64,000 nt of DNA from Longilinea sp964536805 (GTDB taxonomy: Bacteria > Chloroflexota > Anaerolineae > Anaerolineales > Anaerolineaceae), in the NCBI GenBank assembly GCA_964536805.1, contig CAZHYQ010000009.1:52059-116058 (forward strand), in the 5' to 3' direction. The translations under genes and the position numbers were made by a program. Shown here one piece after another: positions 24,534 to 34,862 of this stretch. Each line of letters opens with the position of its first letter. The stretch's first letter is position 1. The notes under the pieces are model-generated. The model was given only the letters and a program-made list of their open reading frames with translations, did not search any database and was not told the origin of the DNA.

Positions 24534-25784
24534 TTAACTCCTCTGCAGCTTTTCGAAGTCAGCGCGGAATTGCTCGATGCCGGTGACTACCGCCATGGTC
24601 GAAAATTCTCCCAGAGCGCACAGGCATTTGCCCTGCATCTGGCGGGCCACGGTGTTCAACAGATCAATGTCATCCTTGCTGCCCTGGCCTTTTACAATGC
24701 GCTCAGTAATATGGCTCATCCAGTAGGTGCCTTCACGGCAGGGCGTGCACTTGCCGCACGATTCGTGCTTGAAGAAATTCACCGTTTTGTTGACCATCCA
24801 AGCCATGTTCACGCTGTCATCCAGCACGATCACCGAGGCCGATCCGAGCGTCGAGCCCAAGGCTGCCACCGATTCGTAATCCATCGGGGTGTCCAGGGCT
24901 TTATCATCCGCGGTAATCAGGCTGGAGGATGCGCCGGCCGGCATGATGGCCTTGATGGTGCGCCCTTCCGGCAGTCCGCCGCCCTGGGTGAATATCAGCT
25001 CGCGGAAGGTGGTGCCAAGCGGCAGTTCGTAGTTGCCGGGTTTATTGATGCAGCCGGAGAGCGAGAAGACTTTGACGCCCGGACTTTTTTCGGTGCCCTG
25101 CTCGCGGAACCAGGCGGCTCCCTGGGAAAGGATTCCGGGTACGTTGGTCAATGTTTCCACATTGTTGATCACGGTAGGTTTGCCAAACAGCCCATAGGTG
25201 GCCGGGAAGGGCGGTCGCAGGCGCGGTTGGCCACGAAAACCCTCCACCGATTCCAGCAAGGCTGTTTCCTCGCCGCAGATGTATGCGCCCGCGCCTAAAT
25301 GGGTGTGCAGGTGCAGCGCATATTCCGACCCGAACAGCTTGTCGCCCAGCAGGCCGGCCTGTTCCAGTTCGGCAATCTTCTCATCGAGGAATTTGGCGAT
25401 CTGCCAGAACTCGCCGCGCAGGTAGACGTAAGAATCGTGCGCCTGCACCGCGTAGGAAGCAATCATCAGCCCCTCCAGGAACTGGAAGGGATTGCTCTCC
25501 AGGATCTCGCGGTCTTTAAAGGTGCCCGGTTCCGATTCATCCGCGTTGGCAACCACGTAATGCGGCCACAGGGTGTTGGGTAAAAAACTCCATTTGACGC
25601 CGGCCGGGAAACCCGCGCCACCGCGCCCGCGCAAGCCGCTGGTCTTGATCTCATTGATCACGTCAACCGGCTGCATGCCGGTCACGGCTTTGCGGAAACC
25701 GTCGAAGCCGCCGTTGGCGCGGTATACATCCAGGCTGGCGAGGTTGGGAATATCGCGGTGGCGCAGAATGAGGTGTGTACTCAT
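24534..25784 (-). CDS. nuoF: NADH-quinone oxidoreductase subunit F
   Basis: This 416-residue flavoprotein is the NADH-oxidising subunit. GLRGRGGAGFPAGVKWSF is the NADH/FMN-binding glycine-rich loop, ANADESEPGTFKDREI contacts FMN, and GAYICGEETALLESVEG is the second flavin motif. The N3 4Fe-4S cluster ligands are Cys343, 346 and 349 in SCGKCTPCREG and Cys389 in CLCALGEF. Its ATG overlaps the nuoE stop by 4 bases (ATGA), indicating coupled translation. Confidence 0.96.
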   Translation of the reverse strand: MSTHLILRHRDIPNLASLDVYRANGGFDGFRKAVTGMQPVDVINEIKTSGLRGRGGAGFPAGVKWSFLPNTLWPHYVVANADESEPGTFKDREILESNPFQFLEGLMIASYAVQAHDSYVYLRGEFWQIAKFLDEKIAELEQAGLLGDKLFGSEYALHLHTHLGAGAYICGEETALLESVEGFRGQPRLRPPFPATYGLFGKPTVINNVETLTNVPGILSQGAAWFREQGTEKSPGVKVFSLSGCINKPGNYELPLGTTFRELIFTQGGGLPEGRTIKAIMPAGASSSLITADDKALDTPMDYESVAALGSTLGSASVIVLDDSVNMAWMVNKTVNFFKHESCGKCTPCREGTYWMSHITERIVKGQGSKDDIDLLNTVARQMQGKCLCALGEFSTMAVVTGIEQFRADFEKLQRS

Positions 25785-26287
25785 GCAGCCTCCTGGCGGT
25801 TGCGCAGCTCTTCGATCAATGCCGCCGCCGACTCAACCGTTTGGTTCTCGTGGTAGCTGATATCATCGCCGCCCTGCACCTGGAACAGGGGTGCGCGGTG
25901 GCAGCCAGCCAGGCACTTGACTTCTTCGATGGTCACCTTGCCGTCCGGCGTGGTCTCGCCAACCTTGATGCCGATATTCTCGCACAATTGCCGCAGGAAC
26001 TCATCCGCGCCGCGCAGCGCGCAGGGCAGATCGGTGCAGACCTGGACGTGATAACGGCCTGCCGGGGCTTCATGGTACAGCGTGTAAAAACCGACAATCG
26101 AGTCAATATCGGTGACCGGCATCTCCAGGATCTCGCCGATTTCCTGCATGGCCTGTTTGGTGATGTAGCCCGGTTCCTGCTGCGCCAGATAAAGCAGCGG
26201 CATGACCGCTGAACGCTTGCGGTCAGCTGGATATTTGGCCAGGATGGCTTGAATTTCGAGCGGATATTTGCTTTGTAATTGGTTCAC
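25781..26287 (-). CDS. nuoE: NADH-quinone oxidoreductase subunit E
   Basis: This 168-residue thioredoxin-fold subunit carries the N1a 2Fe-2S cluster. The ligands are Cys84 and Cys89 (VQVCTDLPCAL) and Cys125 and Cys129 (VKCLAGCHRAP). The N-terminal helical bundle contains LYLAQQEPGYI, typical of the family. The start codon is GTG, overlapping the nuoD stop as GTGA. The stop overlaps the nuoF ATG in the same manner. Confidence 0.95.
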   Translation of the reverse strand: MNQLQSKYPLEIQAILAKYPADRKRSAVMPLLYLAQQEPGYITKQAMQEIGEILEMPVTDIDSIVGFYTLYHEAPAGRYHVQVCTDLPCALRGADEFLRQLCENIGIKVGETTPDGKVTIEEVKCLAGCHRAPLFQVQGGDDISYHENQTVESAAALIEELRNRQEAA

Positions 26288-27513
26288 CGGTCTGCATCTC
26301 CCAGAACGATGTCAATGCTGCCGATGATGCCCACCACATCGGCGACGAAGTGTCCCTTGGTCAGCACGGGCATAGCCTGCAGGTTGGCAAAGGAAGGCGT
26401 GTTGAAGTGCACGCGGAACGGTTTGGGGGTGCCATCGCTCTCCAGGTACACGCCCAGTTCGCCGCGCGGGCTCTCGGTGGCGGCATAGACATGCCCGGCC
26501 GGCGGGGTGAAACCTTCCGTCCACAGCTTGAAATGATGGATCAACGCTTCCATGCTGACGCCGATCTCCGAACGGGGCGGCGGGACGTATTTGCGGTTAT
26601 TGCTGCGCACAGGGCCGCCCGGCAGCTTATCAAGCGCCTGCTCGACAATACGCAGCGATTGGCGCATTTCAGCCACCCGCACCAGGTAGCGGGCATAAAT
26701 ATCGCCCTGGTCAGCAGTGGGGATGTCAAAATTGTATTGTTCGTAGCCGGAATAAGGCCGCACCTTGCGCAGATCGTAGGCTTTGCCTGTCGCCCGGATC
26801 ACCGGACCGGTCAGGCCCAGTTCCAAGCATTGCGCGGTCGATATTACACCGATGTCCTGGGTGCGTTCCAGGAAAAGCGTGTTGTTCGTCAACAGTGATT
26901 CGTATTCATCCAGCCGGCGCGGCACCACCTCCAGCACATTGCGCACGGCGTCCTCAAACTCGGCCGGCACATCGCGCCACAATCCGCCGGGGCGGATGTA
27001 GGTGGTCATCATGCGCTGTCCGGCCACCAGTTCGAAGATATCCAGGATCATCTCGCGCTCGCGCATCGCGTACAGGAAGACCGACATGGCCGCCAGGTCC
27101 AGCCCGGAGGTGCCAATCCACACCATGTGCGAGGTGATGCGCTGCAATTCCGCCAAAATCACACGCAGTGCCTGCGCCCGCGGCGGCACATCCAGCTCGG
27201 TCAGTTTTTCCACGGCCAGGCAGTAGGTCAGGTTGTTGCCGAGCGGGTTGAGATAATCCAGCCGGTCGGTCATCACCTCGGCCTGCTGGTAGGTCTTGGA
27301 TTCCATGTTTTTTTCCACCCCGGTATGCAGGAAACCGATATCCGGGATGCAGGTGACCACAATTTCGCCGTCCAGTTCCAACAGCAACCGCAGAACGCCG
27401 TGCGTGCTGGGATGCTGCGGACCCATATTCAGCAATACGGTCTCGCCGCTGACAGCCCGGTCGGAGACCAGGTGGCGAAGCTCATCAATGGTCGTCGCTC
27501 GTGTATCCGCCAT
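26284..27513 (-). CDS. nuoD: NADH-quinone oxidoreductase subunit D
   Basis: This 409-residue peripheral subunit is related to the NiFe-hydrogenase large subunit and forms the quinone headgroup site with NuoB. LNMGPQHPSTHGVLRLLLEL near residue 29 contains the catalytic-region His, and YRCVERL-type positions are replaced by the usual ESPRGELGVYL segment near 345. A conserved Tyr region follows at DRLDYLNPLGNN. GGAGGAG 5-6 bases upstream of 27513 is one of the strongest ribosome sites in the operon. The separate nuoC and nuoD genes are not fused. Confidence 0.95.
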   Translation of the reverse strand: MADTRATTIDELRHLVSDRAVSGETVLLNMGPQHPSTHGVLRLLLELDGEIVVTCIPDIGFLHTGVEKNMESKTYQQAEVMTDRLDYLNPLGNNLTYCLAVEKLTELDVPPRAQALRVILAELQRITSHMVWIGTSGLDLAAMSVFLYAMREREMILDIFELVAGQRMMTTYIRPGGLWRDVPAEFEDAVRNVLEVVPRRLDEYESLLTNNTLFLERTQDIGVISTAQCLELGLTGPVIRATGKAYDLRKVRPYSGYEQYNFDIPTADQGDIYARYLVRVAEMRQSLRIVEQALDKLPGGPVRSNNRKYVPPPRSEIGVSMEALIHHFKLWTEGFTPPAGHVYAATESPRGELGVYLESDGTPKPFRVHFNTPSFANLQAMPVLTKGHFVADVVGIIGSIDIVLGDADR

Positions 27514-27524
27514 CGAACTCCTCC

Positions 27525-28043
27525 TCAGCGTTTGGCGTACCGCTTGTGGCGGTCAACCTGTTCTTCATTGAACGAGAACTGGACTTCTTCATAGCCCAGC
27601 GGATAATCCTTACGGAGCGGGTGGCCTTCCCACTCAAACGGCATCAGGATGCGGCGCATGTCGGGATGGCCGTCGAAACGGATGCCAAACATGTCCCAGA
27701 CTTCGCGTTCCTTCCAGTTGGCCGAAGGGAACGCCGGTACCAGCGTGCGCAGCGAAGGGGCGTTACCGTCCAGCGGAAAACGCAGTGCTATCACCACGGT
27801 GTGTTCAAAGGAATACAGGTGGGCCACCACATGAAAGCGCGGCTCGCTTTGCGGCCAATAGTCCACCGCGGTTTCATCCAGCAGCATTTCAAACTGGAAT
27901 TCATCGCGCAGTGCCAGGACCGCCTCCAGGTTATGCTCGGGGGGCACCAGCAGCGTTACCTCGCCGCGAAACTCCTCCAGGCGGGCGCCAAAGCGTTCCT
28001 GCAGGGCCTGAACAGCAGCTTGCAGAGTCTCATCCATACTCAC
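27525..28043 (-). CDS. nuoC: NADH-quinone oxidoreductase subunit C
   Basis: This subunit of about 172 residues belongs to the 30-kDa family. FPSANWKEREVWDMFGIRFD followed by GHPDMRRILMPFEWEGHPL is the family signature. The C-terminus includes a DYPLGYEEV segment. The frame opens with ATG at 28049, but that codon abuts AAGGA. The GTG at 28043 has AAGGA 6 bases upstream and overlaps the nuoB stop as GTGA, the same coupling used at nuoE, so GTG is preferred. An ATG at 28037 is a third option. Confidence 0.92.
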   Translation of the reverse strand: MSMDETLQAAVQALQERFGARLEEFRGEVTLLVPPEHNLEAVLALRDEFQFEMLLDETAVDYWPQSEPRFHVVAHLYSFEHTVVIALRFPLDGNAPSLRTLVPAFPSANWKEREVWDMFGIRFDGHPDMRRILMPFEWEGHPLRKDYPLGYEEVQFSFNEEQVDRHKRYAKR

Positions 28044-28522
28044 GCCCATTCCTTCAGTTTTTCTTTTTTGATCTTCTCGTGCAGGGTGACAATGCCGTGG
28101 ATCAATCCTTCGGGGCGCGGCGGGCAGCCCGCCACGTACACATCCACCGGCACCACTTCATCCACCCCCTGCACCACGGCGTAATTGTTGAAAACGCCGC
28201 CGCACGAAGCGCAGTCGCCCATCGCGATAACCCATTTGGGATCCGGCATTTGATCGTAAAGCTGGCGCACCACGGGAGCCATCTTGCGGCTCACCCGGCC
28301 GGCCACAATCATCAAATCCGACTGGCGCGGGCTGGCACGGTTCAGTTCCATGCCGAAACGGCTTAAATCATAGCTCGAAGCCTGGGCAGCCATCATTTCA
28401 ATGGCGCAGCAGGCCAGTCCAAACAACATCGGCCACATCGAGCCCGTGCGCGACCAGTTCACCAGGTCTTCCAGTTTCGTGGTCACGATGCCCATATTGC
28501 CGGTCTTTTGCTCTATTCCCAT
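28040..28522 (-). CDS. nuoB: NADH-quinone oxidoreductase subunit B
   Basis: This 160-residue subunit carries the terminal N2 4Fe-4S cluster that reduces quinone. The ligands Cys38-Cys39 (LACCAIEMM), Cys104 (GDCASCGG) and Cys133 (VAGCPPRPE) are all present, including the characteristic adjacent pair. The ATG at 28522 overlaps the end of nuoA by 10 bases and has AAGGAG 7 bases upstream. Its length is close to the family norm. Confidence 0.96.
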   Translation of the reverse strand: MGIEQKTGNMGIVTTKLEDLVNWSRTGSMWPMLFGLACCAIEMMAAQASSYDLSRFGMELNRASPRQSDLMIVAGRVSRKMAPVVRQLYDQMPDPKWVIAMGDCASCGGVFNNYAVVQGVDEVVPVDVYVAGCPPRPEGLIHGIVTLHEKIKKEKLKEWA

Positions 28523-28869
28523 TCCAGTGCTCCTTTCTTCCAGGCGTACACAAACCCCACCACCAATGTACCGATAAATAAGAACATTTCAATCAACCCG
28601 AATACGCCCAGGTCGCGGAGCACAACCGCCCAGAGCAGGAAGAAGACCGTTTCAATGTCGAACAGGATGAAGAGTACAGCCACCAGGTAATAGCGCACCG
28701 AAATGCGCCGCGTGCCCGGACCGTAAGGCACCATGCCCGACTCGTACGGTGCTGCCTTGCGCGCCGTCGGACGCTTCGGACCAAACAAATGTCCGAGTGC
28801 CACCACAAAAAATCCTACGAAAATTGCCAGCGACAGGATGATCAGGAGGGGTAGGTAAGCCTGCAGCAT
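28513..28869 (-). CDS. nuoA: NADH-quinone oxidoreductase subunit A
   Basis: This 118-residue, three-helix membrane subunit is the first gene of the nuo operon. The conserved first loop YESGMVPYGPGTRRISVRYY contains the Cys/Glu-type switch region near the quinone site (here Glu-Ser-Gly without Cys). VLFILFDIETVFFLLWAVV has the conserved Asp-Glu pair of TM2. AAGGG lies about 7 bases before the start. The operon promoter is about 50 bases upstream. Confidence 0.95.
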   Translation of the reverse strand: MLQAYLPLLIILSLAIFVGFFVVALGHLFGPKRPTARKAAPYESGMVPYGPGTRRISVRYYLVAVLFILFDIETVFFLLWAVVLRDLGVFGLIEMFLFIGTLVVGFVYAWKKGALEWE

Positions 28870-28917
28870 AGGGTTCCCTTTATGTAAATTCTACTAAATC
28901 TGTCTTATTTCACGGCA

Positions 28918-28946
28918 AGTATATCAAATGGTGGAATTTTTCACAA
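28918..28946 (-). promoter_or_regulatory. Promoter of the nuo operon
   Basis: On the minus strand TTGTGA (complement of 28941-28946) and TATACT (complement of 28918-28923) are separated by exactly 17 bases. A TGA directly before the -10 makes it an extended -10 box. The start would be about 40 bases upstream of the nuoA ATG. Confidence 0.75.
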
Positions 28947-28983
28947 GGCCGCTATATAAGGCTTATAAGAGCATAGTTGTAGG

Positions 28984-28999
28984 TTTTCGCGCGCGAAAA
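28984..28999. other. 16-bp CG-rich palindrome upstream of nuo promoter
   Basis: TTTTCGCGCGCGAAAA is a perfect palindrome followed by more A residues on the plus strand. On the minus strand it lies 114 bases past the stop of the preceding membrane-protein gene and about 40 bases upstream of the nuo -35. It may be an operator or a weak terminator. Its stem of 8 bp with no loop argues against a hairpin. Confidence 0.4.
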
Positions 29000-29112
29000 A
29001 AAATCGGCGCGTTAAAGCTGACAATGACTATTATAGGACTGATTTAGGATTTCTGGCACTATCGACTGTACATTTAGCCGGGAGAATTCCCTTCACATGG
29101 CTCGCAACCCGA

Positions 29113-30975
29113 TTACTGGTCAATCGCGTAAATAAAAATGCCGTCGCGCCGGTAAACATTCACCACGCCGGGGCAATTGGCCAGTTCATCCGGCTGCAGC
29201 GCGCCGATCCCCTCTTTAACATAAACGTAGTCCAATCCGTTCTCATCCACAGCCTGCCAGAAAGAGTCATTGCAGCCCGCCGCCTGGCTTGCCAGACCGG
29301 AAGCATGGTTTAGCTCCGCCTGATAGTCCTTATCGCCCATCCAGGCCAAGGCCGGCAGGGTGACCGTCTGGCGGTTGGTCAGCGTCAGCAGCCAGTAGCC
29401 GCCGTCCACGCCGCGGTATTGACCCTGCCAGCCGGTGGAATTGATGAAGAAGCGCGCGTCGGAAGGGGTGTTGCTTTCGATCCATTGAATCGCCTGCATA
29501 TCGGCCGGGTTGACAAATACGGTGGACGGATTGGTCACATTGCGCGTGTGCGACAAGCCCCACGCCAGCAAACCCAGCCCAACCAGCGGCAAAGCCCATC
29601 TGCCAGACAGCGCAAGTCCCCTGCCCAGAAGGCGCAGACGCTCCGGCGGCTGCCAACGCGCCAACCCGTCCGCCAGGCGAGTGATTGCCTGGCCCAACAA
29701 CAGCGAGGCCGGCAGAAAAATCAATATTGCCATGTGATCCGGACGGAAAGGCGCAATGCGCAGCCCCCACGGCAGCGTCAACAGCCCCATGCCCAGCGCC
29801 CAAAAGGATAACGCGCGCGCTGGACCGCGCACCACCAGCCAGACCAACGCCGCCAGCGCCAGTCCGTACAGCCAGTAGTTGTAATCCGGCCCGATCAAAC
29901 TGAGCAGGTACTTCCCGTAGCCGCTCTGATCGCTGCTTAAGGGCGAGACGACCTCCAGCCCGGCCTGGTAGCTCAACGCCGTCCAGGAGCGCCACAGCCA
30001 GGGCAATGCCAGCAAGCCGCCCAGAAGCGAGGCGACCGCCGTCATCCGCAGCTGCTGCCAGGCGCGCCGCAGCACCAATCCCAGCCCGAGAATAATCAAA
30101 AATGCCAGCAGCAGCGCCAGCGCGGTGAAATGCGAGAGCGCCACCCCGGCCGTCAGCACCGCCAGACGTGCCGATAGTTCTCGATTGCCCTCCGAGCGGG
30201 ACCGTTCCAGAGCGGCCGCCATGGCCAGCGGCAGCACAACCAGCCCGGTCAGCAGGGTATACCTCCCCCAGGATAAGTAATACGCCGGCATTTGGAACAC
30301 CACAGCCACCAGCACAGCCGCCAACCCCGCGGCGCGCCAGTCGCGCCAGGCGGCTTTGCCCAGGCGGTAAACCGATAACGCCACCAGTGCATTTACCACC
30401 TGCCCAAACCACAACACGCCCTGCTCAGCCGGCGCCAGAGCCAGGCTGGAAAAGATGGCCGCCAGCAGGTGGAAGCCAAAATGGTAGGTAAAATCGACGG
30501 GGAAATAGGGCAGAAAATTGCGGGGGATGCCGCCGGCCTGTTCGATCAGCTTCACCACCAGCACGTGATGGACCGAATCCACCCAGGCTGGCAGCAGCAG
30601 TGTGCGCGCCTGATACAACCGCCAGGCCGCGGCCCCAAGCAGTAGCGCCACGCCCGCCAGTCCCAGCGCGCCAATCCGCCAATTCCGCAGCCGCAAATAG
30701 CCGGGGCGAAAGAGGCCTGCCAGCCAGATGAACAGGCACACGCCGTACAATCCCACCACTCCCAGACCGTTGAAGCGCAGGCGCAGCAAAAAACCCGCCA
30801 GCCCGGTCAACGCGGTCAACGCGATGCTGATGCCAGCCGAATCTGCCAGACGCTCGAGCGGATCGCGGCTGCCGGTACGCGCCCACACCTGCCAGGCCAG
30901 GCCGGGCAGGAAAAGCACCAGCGCGGCGATCAGCAGGTAGGAAAAATGGATATGCAAAGGTAAAGTGGAGAGCAT
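29113..30975 (-). CDS. Polytopic membrane protein, GT-C glycosyltransferase-like
   Basis: This 620-residue protein has roughly 12-14 hydrophobic segments in the first 450 residues and a soluble C-terminal domain. AWVDSVHHVLVVKLIEQAG after the third or fourth helix has an acidic/His loop. FPVDFTYHFGFHLLAAIF and a C-terminal IQWIESNTPSDARFFINSTG segment resemble GT-C-type glycosyltransferases and related Chloroflexota membrane proteins. The donor and acceptor cannot be named, and a non-enzymatic role is possible. A GTG directly precedes the chosen ATG. GAGAGG lies 3 bases before the ATG. The gene is separated from sigA by the sigA terminator, so it is probably its own unit. Confidence 0.6.
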   Translation of the reverse strand: MLSTLPLHIHFSYLLIAALVLFLPGLAWQVWARTGSRDPLERLADSAGISIALTALTGLAGFLLRLRFNGLGVVGLYGVCLFIWLAGLFRPGYLRLRNWRIGALGLAGVALLLGAAAWRLYQARTLLLPAWVDSVHHVLVVKLIEQAGGIPRNFLPYFPVDFTYHFGFHLLAAIFSSLALAPAEQGVLWFGQVVNALVALSVYRLGKAAWRDWRAAGLAAVLVAVVFQMPAYYLSWGRYTLLTGLVVLPLAMAAALERSRSEGNRELSARLAVLTAGVALSHFTALALLLAFLIILGLGLVLRRAWQQLRMTAVASLLGGLLALPWLWRSWTALSYQAGLEVVSPLSSDQSGYGKYLLSLIGPDYNYWLYGLALAALVWLVVRGPARALSFWALGMGLLTLPWGLRIAPFRPDHMAILIFLPASLLLGQAITRLADGLARWQPPERLRLLGRGLALSGRWALPLVGLGLLAWGLSHTRNVTNPSTVFVNPADMQAIQWIESNTPSDARFFINSTGWQGQYRGVDGGYWLLTLTNRQTVTLPALAWMGDKDYQAELNHASGLASQAAGCNDSFWQAVDENGLDYVYVKEGIGALQPDELANCPGVVNVYRRDGIFIYAIDQ

Positions 30976-31073
30976 CACCCTCTCATCAGGTCAACACAAA
31001 ATGCTCGGTTGAAATCGATTATACAACGGCTCGGCCATCCACCCCGCCAGCACAGGCTATCCGGGTTGCGGAT

Positions 31074-31113
31074 AAAAAAAGGCCGCAACGCCAAGAAAGT
31101 GGAGGTGCGGCCT
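31074..31113 (-). terminator. Rho-independent terminator of the dnaG-sigA unit
   Basis: On the minus strand AGGCCGCA and TGCGGCCT form an 8-bp stem around an 18-base loop, followed by seven T residues (complement of 31074-31080). It begins 17 bases after the sigma factor stop codon. Confidence 0.88.
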
Positions 31114-31130
31114 GTGAAATCGATGGTTTT

Positions 31131-32768
<1,638 letters not shown>

Positions 32769-32775
32769 AGGCTTA

Positions 32776-32781
32776 TTTATA
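32776..32781 (-). promoter_or_regulatory. Possible leaderless-type -10 box of sigA
   Basis: On the minus strand TATAAA is followed by TAAGCCT and then the ATG at 32768, so transcription from it would begin at or next to the start codon. No Shine-Dalgarno is present upstream of the gene. No convincing -35 is seen. Confidence 0.4.
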
Positions 32782-32804
32782 CCATAGATCAGAAAAACAA
32801 CTTT

Positions 32805-34721
32805 TCAATCAGGGGTCAAAGGCTTGGCAAGCGCTTTTTCCAACCGGTTGCGGGCTTGCATGGTTTGCCCGATCAGGTCCTGATAGGGGTTAATCTCGAA
32901 AGTCTCATCCTGTTCTTGCAAGTCTTCCTGCAGGAAACGCATTTGCTGAATGCTTTGTTTGATTCGCAGCAGCCGCAAATCCATCACGGTCCGCAGCAGA
33001 TCCTCAAAACGTTTCTCAGCCTTGGGTTCGCCTTGTTTCATCTCGGCGGTTAATGCCAGCCAGGTATCCTCGAGCGCTTCCGGAACATTTTCCTGCATAT
33101 ACTGGCGCGGATCCAGCTGATCCTGTGCCAGCGAATCGATCAACAAGCGGGCAAACTGCTGGTGGTCGCTGAGTTCAAAATCGGCTTCTGAGAAACGCAC
33201 CAACCCGTTTTGCTGTAAAAAACGGTCCATCTGATAAATCATGTCCACCTGGCGCAGCAGCAGGCGCAGACAATGCGCTTCCATGCCGGCGGCTCTTTCG
33301 CCGGCAGTGGCCGCAGCCGCCGGGCCGCGCTTGCCAGGACGTTCATTCTTGATGGCTGGTTTGCGGCGTTGACCGCTTGCCGTTGACGGAACGGCGCCTT
33401 GCAGCGCGCGTTCGTCCACTTTCAACAGTCGGGCCAGGCGTTGGCGGTAGGCATCCCGCTCCACCAGGTTGGGCACGTCCTCGATCAGCGGCATCACCTG
33501 GGCAGCCACCTCGCTTTTCGTCTTGGGGTCCTCCAGGTCGCGTCCGGCAGCCAGCGTATCCATCACGTGCGCCACAATCGGTTTGGCGGCTTCAAGAATA
33601 TTGCGCCATTCATCCGGATCTCTTAGCACGACCTCATCGGGGTCCATGCCGGGCGGCAGCGTGGTGACGCGCACATCCGCCTGCAGGCGGGCTTCATGGC
33701 GCAGCAGTCCGCGCGCATCAAAGGCAATTTCATCGGCATGATCGAGCGCCTGGCGGGCAATTTCGAGCCCGCGCAGGGTGGCCTTCTCGCCGGCGGCATC
33801 GGCATCCAGCGCCAGCACAATTCGCCGGGTAAAGCGTTTGAGCAGGCGCAACTGGTCTTCGGTCAATGCGGTGCCCATGGGCGAAACCGCGTTGCTGAAG
33901 CCGGCCTGGTGTAAAGCGATCACGTCCAGGTAGCCTTCGACAATCACCACCTGGTCGAGGCTGCGCACCATCTTGCGTGCCTGATCCAGCCCGTAGAGCA
34001 GGCGGCCCTTGTCAAAAAGCGCCGTCTGGGGGGAATTCAGGAACTTGGGAATGTCGTTGGGGTCGAGGATGCGCGCGCCAAAACCGGCCATGTGCCCCAA
34101 CGCGTCGCGGATGGGAAACATGATGCGGTTGCGGAAACGGTCGTAAGCGCCTTTGCGCTCCTGCCGTTCGGTAGCCATGCCGGACATAAGCAGTTCCTCG
34201 GTCGAATAGCCTTTGCCAAGGAAGTACTGCTGTGCCACTTCCCAACCATCCGGCGCGTACCCCAGACCGAAATTTTCAATGGTTTCCTGCGTCAGCCCCC
34301 GTTTGGTCAGGTAAGCCAGGGCGGGTTTTCCGCCAGGTGTTTGCAGCAGGTGGTGGCGGTAGAAATTAACGGCTTCTTCGAGCAGCCCTTGCAGGCGCTC
34401 ATTGACCTGGTCGGCCTCCAGCCGCTGCGGGGTGACCGGTTCAAGCTGCACCCCGGCTTTCTCAGCCAAAAAGCGCAGCGTTTCCGGAAAGTCCCAACCT
34501 TCCTTCTTCATCACGAAACGGAAAATATCGCCGCCTTCGTTACACTGGCCAAAACAGCGCCAGGTGCCCGAATCCGGGAAGACCACAAAGGCCGGCGTGC
34601 GTGTATTGGTGTGAAACGGGCAGAACCCGGTGTAGTTTTTCCCCGAGTGGCGCAGTTTCACCGTCTCGGACACCAGGTCGACAATATCAATGCGGGCCTT
34701 GATCTCGTCAATCGCCGTCAT
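32805..34721 (-). CDS. dnaG: DNA primase
   Basis: This 638-residue primase makes RNA primers for replication. The CHC2 zinc finger uses Cys34, His37, Cys56 and Cys60 (GFCPFHTNT and WRCFGQC). The catalytic core has the conserved RFRNRIMFPIRDALGHMAGF segment. The TOPRIM fold has Glu262 in VVIVEGYLDVIAL and the Asp306/308 pair in LALDADAAGEKA. The remaining 200 residues form the helicase-interacting C-terminal domain, after a basic linker (RRKPAIKNERPGKRG). GAGGTGAGGG before the ATG supports the start. In the 141-base gap upstream there is a TTGACA on the minus strand (34795-34800), but no good -10 at the proper distance. Confidence 0.96.
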   Translation of the reverse strand: MTAIDEIKARIDIVDLVSETVKLRHSGKNYTGFCPFHTNTRTPAFVVFPDSGTWRCFGQCNEGGDIFRFVMKKEGWDFPETLRFLAEKAGVQLEPVTPQRLEADQVNERLQGLLEEAVNFYRHHLLQTPGGKPALAYLTKRGLTQETIENFGLGYAPDGWEVAQQYFLGKGYSTEELLMSGMATERQERKGAYDRFRNRIMFPIRDALGHMAGFGARILDPNDIPKFLNSPQTALFDKGRLLYGLDQARKMVRSLDQVVIVEGYLDVIALHQAGFSNAVSPMGTALTEDQLRLLKRFTRRIVLALDADAAGEKATLRGLEIARQALDHADEIAFDARGLLRHEARLQADVRVTTLPPGMDPDEVVLRDPDEWRNILEAAKPIVAHVMDTLAAGRDLEDPKTKSEVAAQVMPLIEDVPNLVERDAYRQRLARLLKVDERALQGAVPSTASGQRRKPAIKNERPGKRGPAAAATAGERAAGMEAHCLRLLLRQVDMIYQMDRFLQQNGLVRFSEADFELSDHQQFARLLIDSLAQDQLDPRQYMQENVPEALEDTWLALTAEMKQGEPKAEKRFEDLLRTVMDLRLLRIKQSIQQMRFLQEDLQEQDETFEINPYQDLIGQTMQARNRLEKALAKPLTPD

Positions 34722-34862
34722 GCCCTCACCTCATCCCGGATTCTAACCCACTAAGCAGCGGTGTACCAGTTAATGGCAATAAAATTACCATTTTTGTCAA
34801 ATATTTTCGACACCCACCTGCACAAAAGGTTATTCAGGAAACTTTCCTGTTTGCTCAGCGTT

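Noticed and set aside
23012..24586. Plus-strand open frame of 524 codons opposite nuoG
   Set aside because: It is fully antisense to nuoG, whose iron-sulfur motifs prove its frame. The composition is unlike a real protein.
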